A DNA stretch of 64,000 nucleotides from CSP1-5 sp964558395 (GTDB lineage: Bacteria > Methylomirabilota > Methylomirabilia > Methylomirabilales > CSP1-5). The DNA lies in contig CAZLDS010000010.1 in assembly GCA_964558395.1 (NCBI GenBank), positions 12,767 to 76,766 on the forward strand, written 5' to 3'. Positions 15,938 to 24,374 of the stretch are shown here, one piece after another. Each line of letters begins with the position of its first letter. Position 1 is the stretch's first letter. The translations under genes and the position numbers were made by a program. Under the pieces are notes generated by a model. That model ran no database searches and had not been told where the DNA came from. It worked only from the letters and a program-made list of their open reading frames with translations.

Positions 15938-16906
15938 ATGCGATTCCGCAGATTAGGCCGAACCAATCTGGAGGTGTCAGAGATCGGCTTCGGCGCGTGG
16001 GGTATCGGGAAAGGATGGTGGGGGCATACGGAGGATACGCTGTCCATCCACGCCTTACTGCGGGCGTTCGAGCTTGGCGTCAATTTCGTTGATACAGCGC
16101 ACGGCTACGGCAACGGCCACAGCGAGCGGCTGATCGCCGAGGCCATGAAGGCGTACCGCGAGCGCGTTATCGTCGCAACCAAAATCCCCCTAAAAACCCG
16201 CGACTGGCCTCCCAAACCAGATACGCCGGCGAAAGAGGCCTTTCCCAGGGCCTGGATTATCGAACACACCGAAAAGAGCCTTGGGCATCTGCAAACGGAT
16301 TGTATCGATATTCAACAACTCCACATTTGGCGGGATGAGTGGGTTCAGGAACCAGAGTGGCGCGCTGCGATTGAGCAACTCAAGCGCCAGGGGAAGATTC
16401 AGTTTTTCGGGGTGTCTTTGATCGATCATGCACCCGAAACCGGGCTCGAGGTTGTCCGTTCCGGACTCGTCGACACCATTCAGGTCATCTACAACATCTT
16501 TGATCCGTCCCCTGCCCAAGAACTCTTTCCCCGGTGTCAGCAGACAGACGTGGGTGTGATCGCGCGCGTCCCGTTGGACGAGGGGGGTCTGACCGGAAAG
16601 TTCCGCCCGCATATACCGCTTGATCCCGATACGTTCCAGGGCTACTACTTTCGGGGCGACCGCTTGAAAGAGACGTACGCACGGACCGATCGGCTCAAGC
16701 GTTTTCTCCGCGATGGTGCTGAGACGCTCCCCAAACTAGCCTTACATTTCTGCCTGAGCCACCCCGCCGTCTCAACGGTCATTCCAGGAATGCGCCGCTC
16801 GAAACATGTCGAGGAGAATTGTGCTGTCTCGGAGGCACCCCGGCTGACCGCGGAGGAGCTCGACGCTCTTCAGGCCCACGCCTGGCCCCGGAACTTCTAC
16901 CAATAA
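15938..16906 (+). CDS. aldo/keto reductase
   Basis: This 322-residue cytoplasmic aldo/keto reductase barrel has the start MRFRRLGRTNLEVSEIG, GFGAWGIG, the catalytic Asp and Tyr in FVDTAHGYGNGHSE, the catalytic Lys in VATKIPL, the His in DIQQLHIW and a C-terminal NADPH loop (TVIPGMRRSKHVEEN). GGAGGAG lies 4 bases before the ATG. It should reduce carbonyls with NADPH. It sits 15 bp after the small Cys protein and is probably in the same transcript as the selenoprotein gene. Confidence 0.9.
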   Translation: MRFRRLGRTNLEVSEIGFGAWGIGKGWWGHTEDTLSIHALLRAFELGVNFVDTAHGYGNGHSERLIAEAMKAYRERVIVATKIPLKTRDWPPKPDTPAKEAFPRAWIIEHTEKSLGHLQTDCIDIQQLHIWRDEWVQEPEWRAAIEQLKRQGKIQFFGVSLIDHAPETGLEVVRSGLVDTIQVIYNIFDPSPAQELFPRCQQTDVGVIARVPLDEGGLTGKFRPHIPLDPDTFQGYYFRGDRLKETYARTDRLKRFLRDGAETLPKLALHFCLSHPAVSTVIPGMRRSKHVEENCAVSEAPRLTAEELDALQAHAWPRNFYQ

Positions 16907-17078
16907 CCCACACCCCCGATTTCTCGTCTGCTGCCGGAATAGATTCCCTTAAAACTACCTCAGTAATATCGACATGCTGTATCCATTTGGGCACAACACG
17001 CAGTCTCAACTGTCGCTGCATATGCTCGAAATCGCGCAGCCAGGAATGGAAGTCCTTCGGCCCGCAAATTGCATTACG

Positions 17079-17107
17079 TTGACACAGCGCAGAACGTATC
17101 ATATTCT
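17079..17107 (+). promoter_or_regulatory. strong sigma-70 promoter for the diadenylate cyclase gene
   Basis: TTGACA (17079-17084) and TATTCT (17102-17107) with a 17-base spacer, 50 bp before the cdaA-like start. It is among the best consensus matches in the window. Confidence 0.65.
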
Positions 17108-17157
17108 TCTTCTAGCGTTCTTTCCGTGACCTATTGTGACGGCTCCTAGAGAACGCA

Positions 17158-18399
17158 GTGGAACTAGAAATGTTGGACGTTATGGGAACCTTCCTGAGAG
17201 AACTCGGGGATCGCCTCTGGCCTTTTCCCTGGCGCGAGTCCATTGACGTTCTCCTCATGAGCTTCATCGTCTATCAAGTCTACATCCGCATTCGCGGCAC
17301 GAGGGCAATACGGATCCTCGCCGGCATCGTTCTTTTAGGACTCGGGTATCTGGTCGCCCAGTCTGTTGGATTGTTCCTGACATCATGGGTGTTGGGGGGT
17401 ATCTGGGCCGCCGCATTAATCCTCGTCATCGTGATCTTTCAGGCCGAGATCCGCCAGATGCTGGAGCAGGTCAACCTCGAGGCCCCCTTCAGGACTCTGT
17501 TACGGTGGGGGCGACAGGCGCGACTCCCCGAGGAAACGTTGGCCACGATGGCCCGAACTGCCTTTTCCCTCGCGTCCAGGAGATGGGGCGCGCTGCTTGT
17601 GTTTGAACGGCACGACTTCGTCGAGCCGCTGCTGAAAAGTCCGGGAGTCTTGATGGATGCCGAGATCACCCCCGAGCTCGTTGAAACGCTGTTCACTTAT
17701 CCGGCGCCGCTCCATGACGGGGCACTGTACATCCGACGGGGACGCGCGTATCGCGCCGGGTGTATCCTTCCCCTCTCCGATAACCAACGTCTCACGCAGC
17801 TTCACGGCACCCGGCACCGGGCAGCCCTGGGCATTACCGAACAGGCGGACGCTTTGGCCGTGGTGGTCTCCGAAGAACGGGGGAAGGTTTCGGCTATTGA
17901 GAAGGGCATAATGACATACATCGATACGCCCGCCGACCTGCTGATTTGGCTGACCGACCGGATGAGAGCCAGGGAGGAACCGGCGACAAGGCGATGGTCC
18001 CCTCGGGCCCTCATCACCGCCAACTGGCGCCCGAAGCTCGCCACGGTGCTCGGGGTCAGTCTCCTCTTTATCCTTCTGACGGGCCAACAAAACGCCGAGG
18101 TGGGCGTATCGATTCCGGTGGTTTACCTGAATGTCCCAAAAGAACTCACCATTGACGGAAGGCAGGTACAAAAGGTGTATGTCCGCGTGCGCGGGTCACG
18201 CGAGATGCTGAACTTTCTGGATCCAAACCAAATGCAAGTCGCCGTCGATCTCAAGAAGGCTCACGAGGGGTCGCAGCAGTACAATATCGCGGATGAAGAC
18301 ATCAAGCTCCCCCCTGGCCTGAAACTCGCCGGGGTCAATCCCTCCACAATTCGGTTGCACCTGGTCAAAAAGCCTCCGGAGCCCAAGAAAAACGGCTAG
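17158..18399 (+). CDS. cdaA: diadenylate cyclase fused to a YbbR domain (CdaA-CdaR-like)
   Basis: This 413-residue membrane protein has three N-terminal membrane segments (about residues 25-105) and a DisA_N cyclase domain (about 110-275) with both signature motifs: LHDGALYI (DGA) and GTRHRAALG (RHR). A further membrane helix follows near 295-312 (LATVLGVSLLFILLTG), then an extracytoplasmic YbbR domain (about 320-400; SIPVVYLNVPKELTI, then VRVRGSREML). CdaA makes cyclic di-AMP from two ATP. In Firmicutes the YbbR regulator CdaR is a separate neighbouring gene; here both are one chain. The start GTG 17158 is uncertain; ATG 17170 and 17182 are in frame. Its stop overlaps the end of the convergent ParB-like pseudogene. 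Confidence 0.9.
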   Translation: MELEMLDVMGTFLRELGDRLWPFPWRESIDVLLMSFIVYQVYIRIRGTRAIRILAGIVLLGLGYLVAQSVGLFLTSWVLGGIWAAALILVIVIFQAEIRQMLEQVNLEAPFRTLLRWGRQARLPEETLATMARTAFSLASRRWGALLVFERHDFVEPLLKSPGVLMDAEITPELVETLFTYPAPLHDGALYIRRGRAYRAGCILPLSDNQRLTQLHGTRHRAALGITEQADALAVVVSEERGKVSAIEKGIMTYIDTPADLLIWLTDRMRAREEPATRRWSPRALITANWRPKLATVLGVSLLFILLTGQQNAEVGVSIPVVYLNVPKELTIDGRQVQKVYVRVRGSREMLNFLDPNQMQVAVDLKKAHEGSQQYNIADEDIKLPPGLKLAGVNPSTIRLHLVKKPPEPKKNG

Positions 18400-19355
18400 C
18401 CCGCTGGCAGCACGGCAGCGCGGGCAATCTCTTCCATTCTGACCTGCCCCACATCGAATCGCTCCAACGCGCGGTGGAGCTTCTGAAAGCTCGAGACACT
18501 CTTGCGGGCGCGTGTCAACGGGTTACACCGAGCAAGGACGAAGTTCTTGACATAGGGGTGGGTGATTCCCCGTTTCTTGATCCGAGCGACCACACCGTTC
18601 AAGAGGGCATCGGCCGCTTCGACCTGATCCGCCCGGGCCTGCCGCTCTGCATACGCCTTGGAAAGCGGGGCTGGAGAAAGTTGTCTACAGGGCGAAGGAT
18701 AGGGGAAAAGGCACCGCCAGCAAAACGGGGACGGCGTTCATAGAGTACGCCGAGGGTAATATAATAGGGCTCCTCGAATTGAAACGCGAAGGCTTCCTCT
18801 GAGCGGTGCCCTGCGCGGACTTGCAGGGCCCGATACATCCGAATGACCTCGAGGGATTTCTCCCGCAGATTATGAGCCTTCTCGGTATTCAGGGCGAGGA
18901 TCTGAAAAGCAACCTCTGCCTCTGGAATGAGGATCGCGGGGATCCATTTCGCCTTGATCTTCCGCAGGGCGGCCAGGCGATGGTGGCCGTTCGGGGTCCA
19001 CTACTGTCCTGGAGCGTGTGCGACAGCGACGATGGGATCGATGAATCGGTCCAGCTTCTTGATCACATCATGCAGGCGCTTGACGTGAGGCTTAGAGAGA
19101 TCGCGTTGATACGGCGTGGTTTCCACCTTCTGAAGCGGCAACAAGCTGAAGAGCTGCCATTGCTCACCGACCGGCTCGGTATAGATCGCCAGAACATGGC
19201 CGCCATCCCCCTCGATTTGTTGCGCCAGCGTCAGCGCTGTCGGTAGCGGCATCCCTGCCGCCAAAAAACTGTCCACCTTTCCCCCTGTCGCATCTGTAGC
19301 CCCCCCGGGAATACACATCGCCCGACACCACATCTAATTGTGTCAGCAACTCCAT
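18396..19355 (-). pseudogene. ParB/sulfiredoxin-fold protein gene with three lesions
   Basis: One protein of about 315 residues can be followed through broken frames. From ATG 19355 it reads MELLTQLDVVSG, shifts frame at a run of seven C (19300-19306) and continues as DSFLAAGMPLPTAL. It then meets an in-frame TAG after APGQ (near 19001) and goes on without shift as WTPNGHHRLAALRKI, the ParB nucleotide-binding-like motif. It shifts again near 18665-18673 at a GGGG run to reach KAYAERQARADQ and the basic C-terminus ending at 18396. The ParB N-terminal fold is a CTP- or DNA-related fold also found in nucleases. The start overlaps the preceding stop (TAA-AG-ATG), implying past translational coupling with 19358-19657. 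Confidence 0.75.
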
Positions 19356-19357
19356 CT

Positions 19358-19657
19358 TTATTTTTTGGTAGGAGTCGGGAGCGTACTAAACACCTTATAG
19401 ACCCAGGAATCTTCCGAGACGATGCGAAGATACACGGAGCCAAAGATGACCGACTGCAACACGGCCGACACGTGTTCCGGAACCGACTTTAGCCATTGAC
19501 GGAGCTGTTTTTCGGCCTCCGCTTCGTTCACCTGAGGCTTCTGTAGCCCGTCCAACAGTTTCGCGAATGCCTCCACCGTCTCTTGGCTTACCGCTGGAGT
19601 CGCCTTGAGGCCGGTCTTCAGTCGAGAAACGATGCTCTTATCTAATGCAGTCGCCAT
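19358..19657 (-). CDS. small helical hypothetical protein
   Basis: This 99-residue, mostly helical protein has no signal or membrane segment and one Trp-rich amphipathic helix (EKQLRQWLKSVPEHVSAVL). No family was recognised. GAGGAGG lies 4 bases before the ATG. Its stop is 2 bases before the ATG of the broken ParB-like gene, so the two were a translationally coupled pair. Confidence 0.65.
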   Translation of the reverse strand: MATALDKSIVSRLKTGLKATPAVSQETVEAFAKLLDGLQKPQVNEAEAEKQLRQWLKSVPEHVSAVLQSVIFGSVYLRIVSEDSWVYKVFSTLPTPTKK

Positions 19658-19741
19658 CGCACCTCCTCAGGAACGTGTTTCCGGCAATGCTCCCGACACC
19701 GACAAAATGTGTATTTCACGCTAACACCTTTCTCCTCGATG

Positions 19742-20587
19742 TCAAGAAGTATGGGACCGGGGTGGGGCGCCCGGACGGGTCCCATATGGCACTGGAATGT
19801 ACTGTACCGAGGGGAGCTGGCGGGTGGGCTGAGGGAACAGCGCCATGAACTGGTGGACCTCGAGGGGCACGGCCGCGCTGACGGGTAGGCCCATTTCCGC
19901 TGCCTCCTCGAAGGTGATCGGGTGATCGTGCGTCCATGTCCCCTGGCTCAGAACGTCGGCCAGCGTCCCGGCACGTTCGGCACCCACTCGATCTTTCAGG
20001 ATCCAGGTGACGCACTGCCGGACCTGGCGCAGTGACTTCTCGGCCATGTCCGCGTGGATCAATGTCGCGTCGTCAATCTCGTTTTTGTCCTTCAGTTCAA
20101 GGACTCGCAGGATCGACGCCGCCGGCTCCTGCCCAAGCTGCGGGTCCACCGGGCCCAAGACCGCATTCTCGTCCATCACAATCTCATCGGCAGCCAATGC
20201 AACCAGTGTCCCGCCCGACATCGCGTAATGAGGGACAAACACGGTCACCTTGCCCGGATGCTTCTTCAACGCGTGGGCAATCTGTGAAGCGGCCAGGACC
20301 AGGCCGCCGGGGGTATGGATGATCAGATCAATCGGGAGGTCCGGCGCCGTCAACTTGACGGCTCGCAGAATTTCTTCGGAGTCGTGAATGTCAATGTACC
20401 GGAAGAGTGGAAAGCCCAGGAAGCTCATCGTCTCCTGCCGGTGAACAAGCGCGATAACCCGACTCCCCCGCTGGCGTTCAAGCGTTTGGAGCAGCCGAAT
20501 GCGGCTGGCCTCCAGCCACTTCTGCCGCAGCATCGGCTGAAGCGCCATGATAATCAGGAACAACCAAAACAGTTCGCCGAATGACAT
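19742..20587 (-). CDS. SDH-family Clp-fold serine protease (membrane anchored)
   Basis: This 281-residue protein has one N-terminal hydrophobic anchor (LFWLFLIIMALQPML) and a Clp/crotonase-fold domain (about residues 40-235) of the SDH/SppA-like family (PF01972 type). The presumed triad can be located: Ser in HYAMSGGTLVA, Asp in VLGPVDPQLG, His in WTHDHPIT, plus the substrate-cleft segment IIHTPGGLVLA. The C-terminus is Pro-rich. The family is linked to membrane protein or signal-peptide degradation, and active-site assignment is by motif only. GGAAGG is a weak site before the ATG. Its MarC neighbour (20717-21295) is on the same strand, 129 bp upstream. Confidence 0.85.
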   Translation of the reverse strand: MSFGELFWLFLIIMALQPMLRQKWLEASRIRLLQTLERQRGSRVIALVHRQETMSFLGFPLFRYIDIHDSEEILRAVKLTAPDLPIDLIIHTPGGLVLAASQIAHALKKHPGKVTVFVPHYAMSGGTLVALAADEIVMDENAVLGPVDPQLGQEPAASILRVLELKDKNEIDDATLIHADMAEKSLRQVRQCVTWILKDRVGAERAGTLADVLSQGTWTHDHPITFEEAAEMGLPVSAAVPLEVHQFMALFPQPTRQLPSVQYIPVPYGTRPGAPPRSHTS

Positions 20588-20716
20588 CGCGCCCTTCCTT
20601 TCTGCTCTCGTTGGTCACCCCATTGCGTACGGATCGTTCTTCGCCAAGAGAACCATCACCTCGTGGCGGTGGGCCTATTGCTCATCACGGATGCGTAGGC
20701 GCAGTGCGGTCCACAG

Positions 20717-21295
20717 TTACTGTGGGAAGAAGCCGGGCAATCCTCGACGCACCAAGCTCACTCCAAAGGCCGCGAGAAAGAGGCTCGCGACCCGCCCAAT
20801 CGCCCGGGACCCAGCCTCTCCGATCAGTCGTTCCAAGGCTCCCGCGTACCGGAGGACCACAAAGGCGAGGGCCATGTTCACGGCAAAGGCAAGCAGCGTG
20901 ATCGGGTAGCCGTGGCTGTGGACCAGGATAAGGAGCGTCGCCAGGACCGCCGGGCCAACAATCAACGGTGTCCCTAGCGGAACCACGCCGAGTCCCGGTA
21001 ACGGCCGTCGCACGACCTTGCTCGGGTTGAGCAAATCATGCAGCGCGAGGACCAGCAACAGAATCCCTCCCGCGACCTGGAAATCCCCCACGGTCACCCC
21101 CAGGACGCGAAATATAGGTTCCCCCACCAACAGAAAGCCGAGCCCCACTGCCGTCGCTGTGAGCGTCGACTGCCAGGGAAGCCGCCGCCGCTCCTCGGCT
21201 CCCACACCCGCTGTCAGGCTGAGATAAACGGGAAGCACTCCCACGACGTCGACCGCCACGAACAACGCCACAAACGCCACCAAGGCTTCTTGCAC
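20717..21295 (-). CDS. MarC family integral membrane protein
   Basis: This intact 192-residue MarC protein has about six hydrophobic segments. Family landmarks are FVAVDVVGVLPVYLSL in helix 1, FQVAGGILLLVLALHDLL and PLGTPLIVGPAVLATLL in the middle (the part missing from the gapped MarC at 1117-1702), and a final RVASLFLAAFGVSL. GTG 21295 was chosen because GGGAG lies 7 bases upstream; longer reading would run back inside tatD. It begins 24 bp after the tatD stop and is probably co-transcribed. No transport substrate is firmly known for the family. Confidence 0.88.
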   Translation of the reverse strand: MQEALVAFVALFVAVDVVGVLPVYLSLTAGVGAEERRRLPWQSTLTATAVGLGFLLVGEPIFRVLGVTVGDFQVAGGILLLVLALHDLLNPSKVVRRPLPGLGVVPLGTPLIVGPAVLATLLILVHSHGYPITLLAFAVNMALAFVVLRYAGALERLIGEAGSRAIGRVASLFLAAFGVSLVRRGLPGFFPQ

Positions 21296-21318
21296 GTCAA
21301 CGCTCCCGGGAACCCCGC

Positions 21319-22089
21319 CTAACCGGATGACGGAAATGCCTTTGGAAAAAGCCGGACCGCATTCTCGGTCGTGACGCGAGCCACCTCTTCCATTGAGACG
21401 CCCTTCGCCGCGGCAATGGCCTGACACGCAAGCACAATGTTCTTCGGCTCGTTCCGCGCGGCCGGATCTGGACCGAGCACCGGCGAATCACTCTCGAGGA
21501 GGAGACGGTCCAGGGGGAGGTGTCGGAGCAGTTTCTGCTTCTGCTGCGAGCGGATCACCGAGGGGGGAATGGAGAAGTAATACCCGGCCTCGATCCCCTC
21601 GAGGGCTGCAGAGCCCTTGCCATCAAAGGCATGCATCAGCACCTTGCGTGCGCCTTTCTCACGGAGAAATCGAATCGTGTGTCTCCCTGCAGAGCGGGAG
21701 TGCACGTTCAGAGGCAAATCGCATTCCTCAGCCAGGGCGACAAACTTCGCCAACGTCTTTTCCTGAATGGCCCATCCCTCCGCTTCCTTGACGACCCAAT
21801 GGTCGAGCCCCACTTCCCCGATGCCCACCAACCGGTCACGGTTGCCCCGAACAAAAGCCGACATGGCTTCGGCCATCGCAAGATCAAGGGTATCGGGATA
21901 CAGTCCTGCGCACGGCTTCAGCAGCGGAAATTTTTTCGCAAGCTCCAAGACCCTGTGCGCATCCTTCAGATTCTCACTGACCGTCATTATCCCCCCCACG
22001 CCCACCTCAATGGCCGCCTGGAGCACTGCCTCCAGATCATCACCGAAGGCCTTATCAGCCATGTGGGCGTGCGCATCAATCAACACCAC
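21319..22089 (-). CDS. tatD: TatD-family metal-dependent hydrolase
   Basis: This 256-residue cytoplasmic TIM-barrel hydrolase carries the TatD metal-site series: LIDAHAHM (HxH), GIGEVGLDH (Glu ligand), LPLNVHSRSA (His), VLMHAFDG (His) and LLESDSPVLGPD (final Asp). TatD enzymes are 3'-5' DNases or RNases acting in DNA repair or RNA turnover. The usual HFTG after strand 3 is HAFDG here, within family variation. ATG 22089 lacks a strong ribosome site. The GAGAGTTGAGAGTTGA repeat lies directly upstream. Confidence 0.88.
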   Translation of the reverse strand: MVLIDAHAHMADKAFGDDLEAVLQAAIEVGVGGIMTVSENLKDAHRVLELAKKFPLLKPCAGLYPDTLDLAMAEAMSAFVRGNRDRLVGIGEVGLDHWVVKEAEGWAIQEKTLAKFVALAEECDLPLNVHSRSAGRHTIRFLREKGARKVLMHAFDGKGSAALEGIEAGYYFSIPPSVIRSQQKQKLLRHLPLDRLLLESDSPVLGPDPAARNEPKNIVLACQAIAAAKGVSMEEVARVTTENAVRLFPKAFPSSG

Positions 22090-22099
22090 AGTCGAACTC

Positions 22100-22409
22100 C
22101 GTTCAGCGTCGAGAGTTGAGAGTTGAGGGTCTAGAGCTCATAGCACAACACTTGCAGGCCCCATTGGTTCGCCTCGGGATTTATCTTGCTCTTGGGCAGC
22201 ACGTGGAGGTCCCGAGCGACATGCCGGAAGTCCGAAGGCTTTTGGACCGACCCAGGGTTCGCATCCTGAGGCCAACGGGTGGCGCCAGGCGGGGCGCCCC
22301 ACCGCCCGCAGCGGAAGGGACCCCCCGGGGGATGGGGGGAGCGAGGACGGTGGGGCTGCCAGGCGACAGACCCGTTGGCCACGAGGAAGATCCCTCCGAA
22401 CTCTACCCG
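22100..22409. other. intergenic region with repeat and an open relic frame
   Basis: No intact gene. From right to left it holds the inverted-repeat element at 22270-22380, and a minus-strand open stretch (about 22264-22131) without a start. That stretch reads like a protein C-terminus (FRHVARDLHVLPKSKINPE, ending LQVLCYEL and TAG) and may be a decayed gene. A GAGTTGA-type short repeat lies at 22108-22127. Confidence 0.45.
22270..22380. repeat. 111-bp element with perfect 11-bp terminal inverted repeats
   Basis: GGCCAACGGGT (22270-22280) and ACCCGTTGGCC (22370-22380) are exact inverse complements. Inside them CCCCACCG (22297-22304) pairs with CGGTGGGG (22348-22355), and the centre contains a CCCCCCGGGGG palindrome. 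The nested stems suggest a MITE-like element or a folded RNA. No target duplication was seen. Confidence 0.55.
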
Positions 22410-24227
22410 TCATCGGATGTCGGCGAGAGCCCTAGCTTGCTCGACCAGTCCCCTGATCTCATCGAACCCCTTCTGCCAGAAGCCGCGGTCGTGGACATCG
22501 ACACCTAACGGCTTCAAGAGGACTTCGGGAGCGTCCGAGTCCCCTGCCTCCAGGAACTCGATGTACCGTGGTATAAAGGAAGTCCCTTCCTCCTTGTACA
22601 TCCGATAGAGCGCAATGACGAGTAACTGGCCAAACACATAACTATAACAGTAGAAACGGGTGTGAATGAAATGCGGGATATAGGACCATCCGAGGCGGTA
22701 TCCCGGGACCATCTCGACCGCATCGCCGTAGTACCGCCCATTGGCCCCGAGCCAGGCCTCCGCCAGTGCTTCCGCCGTGAGGCGCGACCTCGCCCCCTCC
22801 GCAAACACGGCCTGTTCGAACCGCGTCAAAACATTTTGCCGGAAGACAGTGGCGCACGCATCTTCGATCTTGCCGCATAAAAGAGCCAGCTTGATCCGTG
22901 GGTCCGGGCTGCGTGACAGCATCTGGTCAAACACGAGAAATTCCGCGAAGACCGAGGCAGTCTCACAGGTAATCAGCGGGGGGTCATAATTGAATGGGGT
23001 CTGCTTGGTGGCCAGGACGCCGTGCAGCCCGTGGCCGAGCTCATGTGCGACTGTCATCACATCCCGGAGCGTGTCGGTATAGTTGCAGAGGATATAGGGA
23101 TGTACCGCGGGCGAGGGGGACGCACAAAAGGCCCCGCTCCGCTTCCCTTTTCGAATCTCCGCATCGATCCAGCCCCGGCTGAAGAAGTCCTGAGCGATCT
23201 GACGGAATCGCGGTGAAAACCCCTCAAACGATGTCACGATGGTCGTCCGCGCCTCGTCGAAGGTACAGGCGGGGAGTTCCCCGCCGACTGGGGCGTATTG
23301 GTCGTAGAGGGCAAGCCGGTTCAGCCCCAGCAGTTGTGCCTTGAGCCGGAAGTAGTCCTGGGCGATGCCGTAATTAGCCTCGGTAACCTCCATCATCTGC
23401 TCGACCGCCTGTTGGTCGATCTCGTTCGACAGATGTCGCTCCGCCATCGGGTGGGGATAACGTCGCAGTCGGTCCATCGTGAGGTGGTCTTGAATCAAGG
23501 TGTTGTACGTCAGGGTGAGCACGAGCTCGTTCCGCGCCAGGACGTCAAAAAGGGTCCCCATCGCCCGGGCACGCAGGACACGGTCGCGTCTGTGCAGCAT
23601 CGCCAGGACTTCGGACAGCGTCAGTTCGTGGACGGTGCCCTCCCGCTCGATCGGGAAACTGAGGGAGGAGGTGAGCTCGGTGAACAGGCGTCCAAACGCC
23701 CGGCGACCCGTATTATTCTTCTCATTAATGATCCGTTCCTCGGCCTCGCTCAGCACGTGCGGCCGGTACCGTCGTCCATGGGTGAGGTAATGAGCGTAAT
23801 TGGCCAAAAGGGGGTCGGCAATCAGCCGCGTCGCCGCCGCCTCCTCCACCTCAAGCCACTCCAGATCAAAGAAGACGAGGGCGTTCCGGATGGCGGTCAC
23901 GGACTGTTCGACCCGCTGCTGTAGATCCTGGTACTCCGGCCTCAGGCTATCTGCTGCGTAGAGGAGGTTGGCGTATGTCGCGACGCGGCCCATCGCATCT
24001 TCGATTGACTCAAGAACCCGGAGGGCCTCCAACAGGTGCGCGGTCGTTGGTCCCCCGGGGACGTGGAAGGTGCCCCGATACCGCTGAGCAAAGGCCTCGG
24101 CCTGCTCCTGAATGGACTCCAGTGTGCAGCCGATACGGGGGTCATCGTGGGCCGCAAAGAGATCGCTGAGGTCCCAGACAACTCCTGTGGCGCTTGATGT
24201 GGTTGAATGCACGGCCTTTTCCCCCAT
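22410..24227 (-). CDS. pepF: oligoendopeptidase F-like M3 family metallopeptidase
   Basis: This 605-residue M3-family peptidase has the zinc motif AHELGHGLHG (HExxH) and, about 25 residues later, the third ligand Glu in TCETASVFAEFLVF. The N-terminal helical cap holds the PepF pattern VVWDLSDLFAAHDD at the start and FHVPGGPTTAHLL. The usual length is about 600 residues, so it appears full length. It cleaves short peptides in the cytoplasm. ATG 24227 was used; a longer in-frame start up to 24248 exists and no strong ribosome site distinguishes them. The adjacent squalene synthase gene is divergent. Confidence 0.92.
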   Translation of the reverse strand: MGEKAVHSTTSSATGVVWDLSDLFAAHDDPRIGCTLESIQEQAEAFAQRYRGTFHVPGGPTTAHLLEALRVLESIEDAMGRVATYANLLYAADSLRPEYQDLQQRVEQSVTAIRNALVFFDLEWLEVEEAAATRLIADPLLANYAHYLTHGRRYRPHVLSEAEERIINEKNNTGRRAFGRLFTELTSSLSFPIEREGTVHELTLSEVLAMLHRRDRVLRARAMGTLFDVLARNELVLTLTYNTLIQDHLTMDRLRRYPHPMAERHLSNEIDQQAVEQMMEVTEANYGIAQDYFRLKAQLLGLNRLALYDQYAPVGGELPACTFDEARTTIVTSFEGFSPRFRQIAQDFFSRGWIDAEIRKGKRSGAFCASPSPAVHPYILCNYTDTLRDVMTVAHELGHGLHGVLATKQTPFNYDPPLITCETASVFAEFLVFDQMLSRSPDPRIKLALLCGKIEDACATVFRQNVLTRFEQAVFAEGARSRLTAEALAEAWLGANGRYYGDAVEMVPGYRLGWSYIPHFIHTRFYCYSYVFGQLLVIALYRMYKEEGTSFIPRYIEFLEAGDSDAPEVLLKPLGVDVHDRGFWQKGFDEIRGLVEQARALADIR

Positions 24228-24330
24228 GATGCGGGCCGATTGGCCCAATTCGGGCTATTGTACGGAAGCCACGCAGAGAAGGCAACAACAGAGGCTTGCC
24301 GAAAGTGTGTCCTGCCGGTATGCTTTTATG

Positions 24331-24366
24331 GCTCAGGGTTGAGAGTTGAGAGTTAAGAGTTGAGGC
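24331..24366. repeat. GAGTTGA short tandem repeat
   Basis: Four imperfect 8-base units (GGTTGAGA, GTTGAGA, GTTAAGA, GTTGAGG) sit directly before the squalene synthase start. A related array is at 22108-22127. Confidence 0.6.
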
Positions 24367-24374
24367 GACGGGGG

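Noticed and set aside
16907..17102. Minus-strand gene overlapping the aldo/keto reductase end
   Set aside because: It runs into the real gene's codons in another frame and has no family features; its start lies inside the diadenylate cyclase promoter.
18992..19001. TAG in the ParB-like gene as a pyrrolysine or recoded codon
   Set aside because: Two frameshifts lie in the same gene, the site corresponds to Trp in the expected motif and there is no sign of pyl genes or a recoding hairpin.
22270..22380. Signal recognition particle RNA or RNase P RNA
   Set aside because: The conserved core motifs of these RNAs were not found on either strand.
23022..23216. Plus-strand gene inside pepF
   Set aside because: Shadow of the well-supported peptidase frame; no start site or family.
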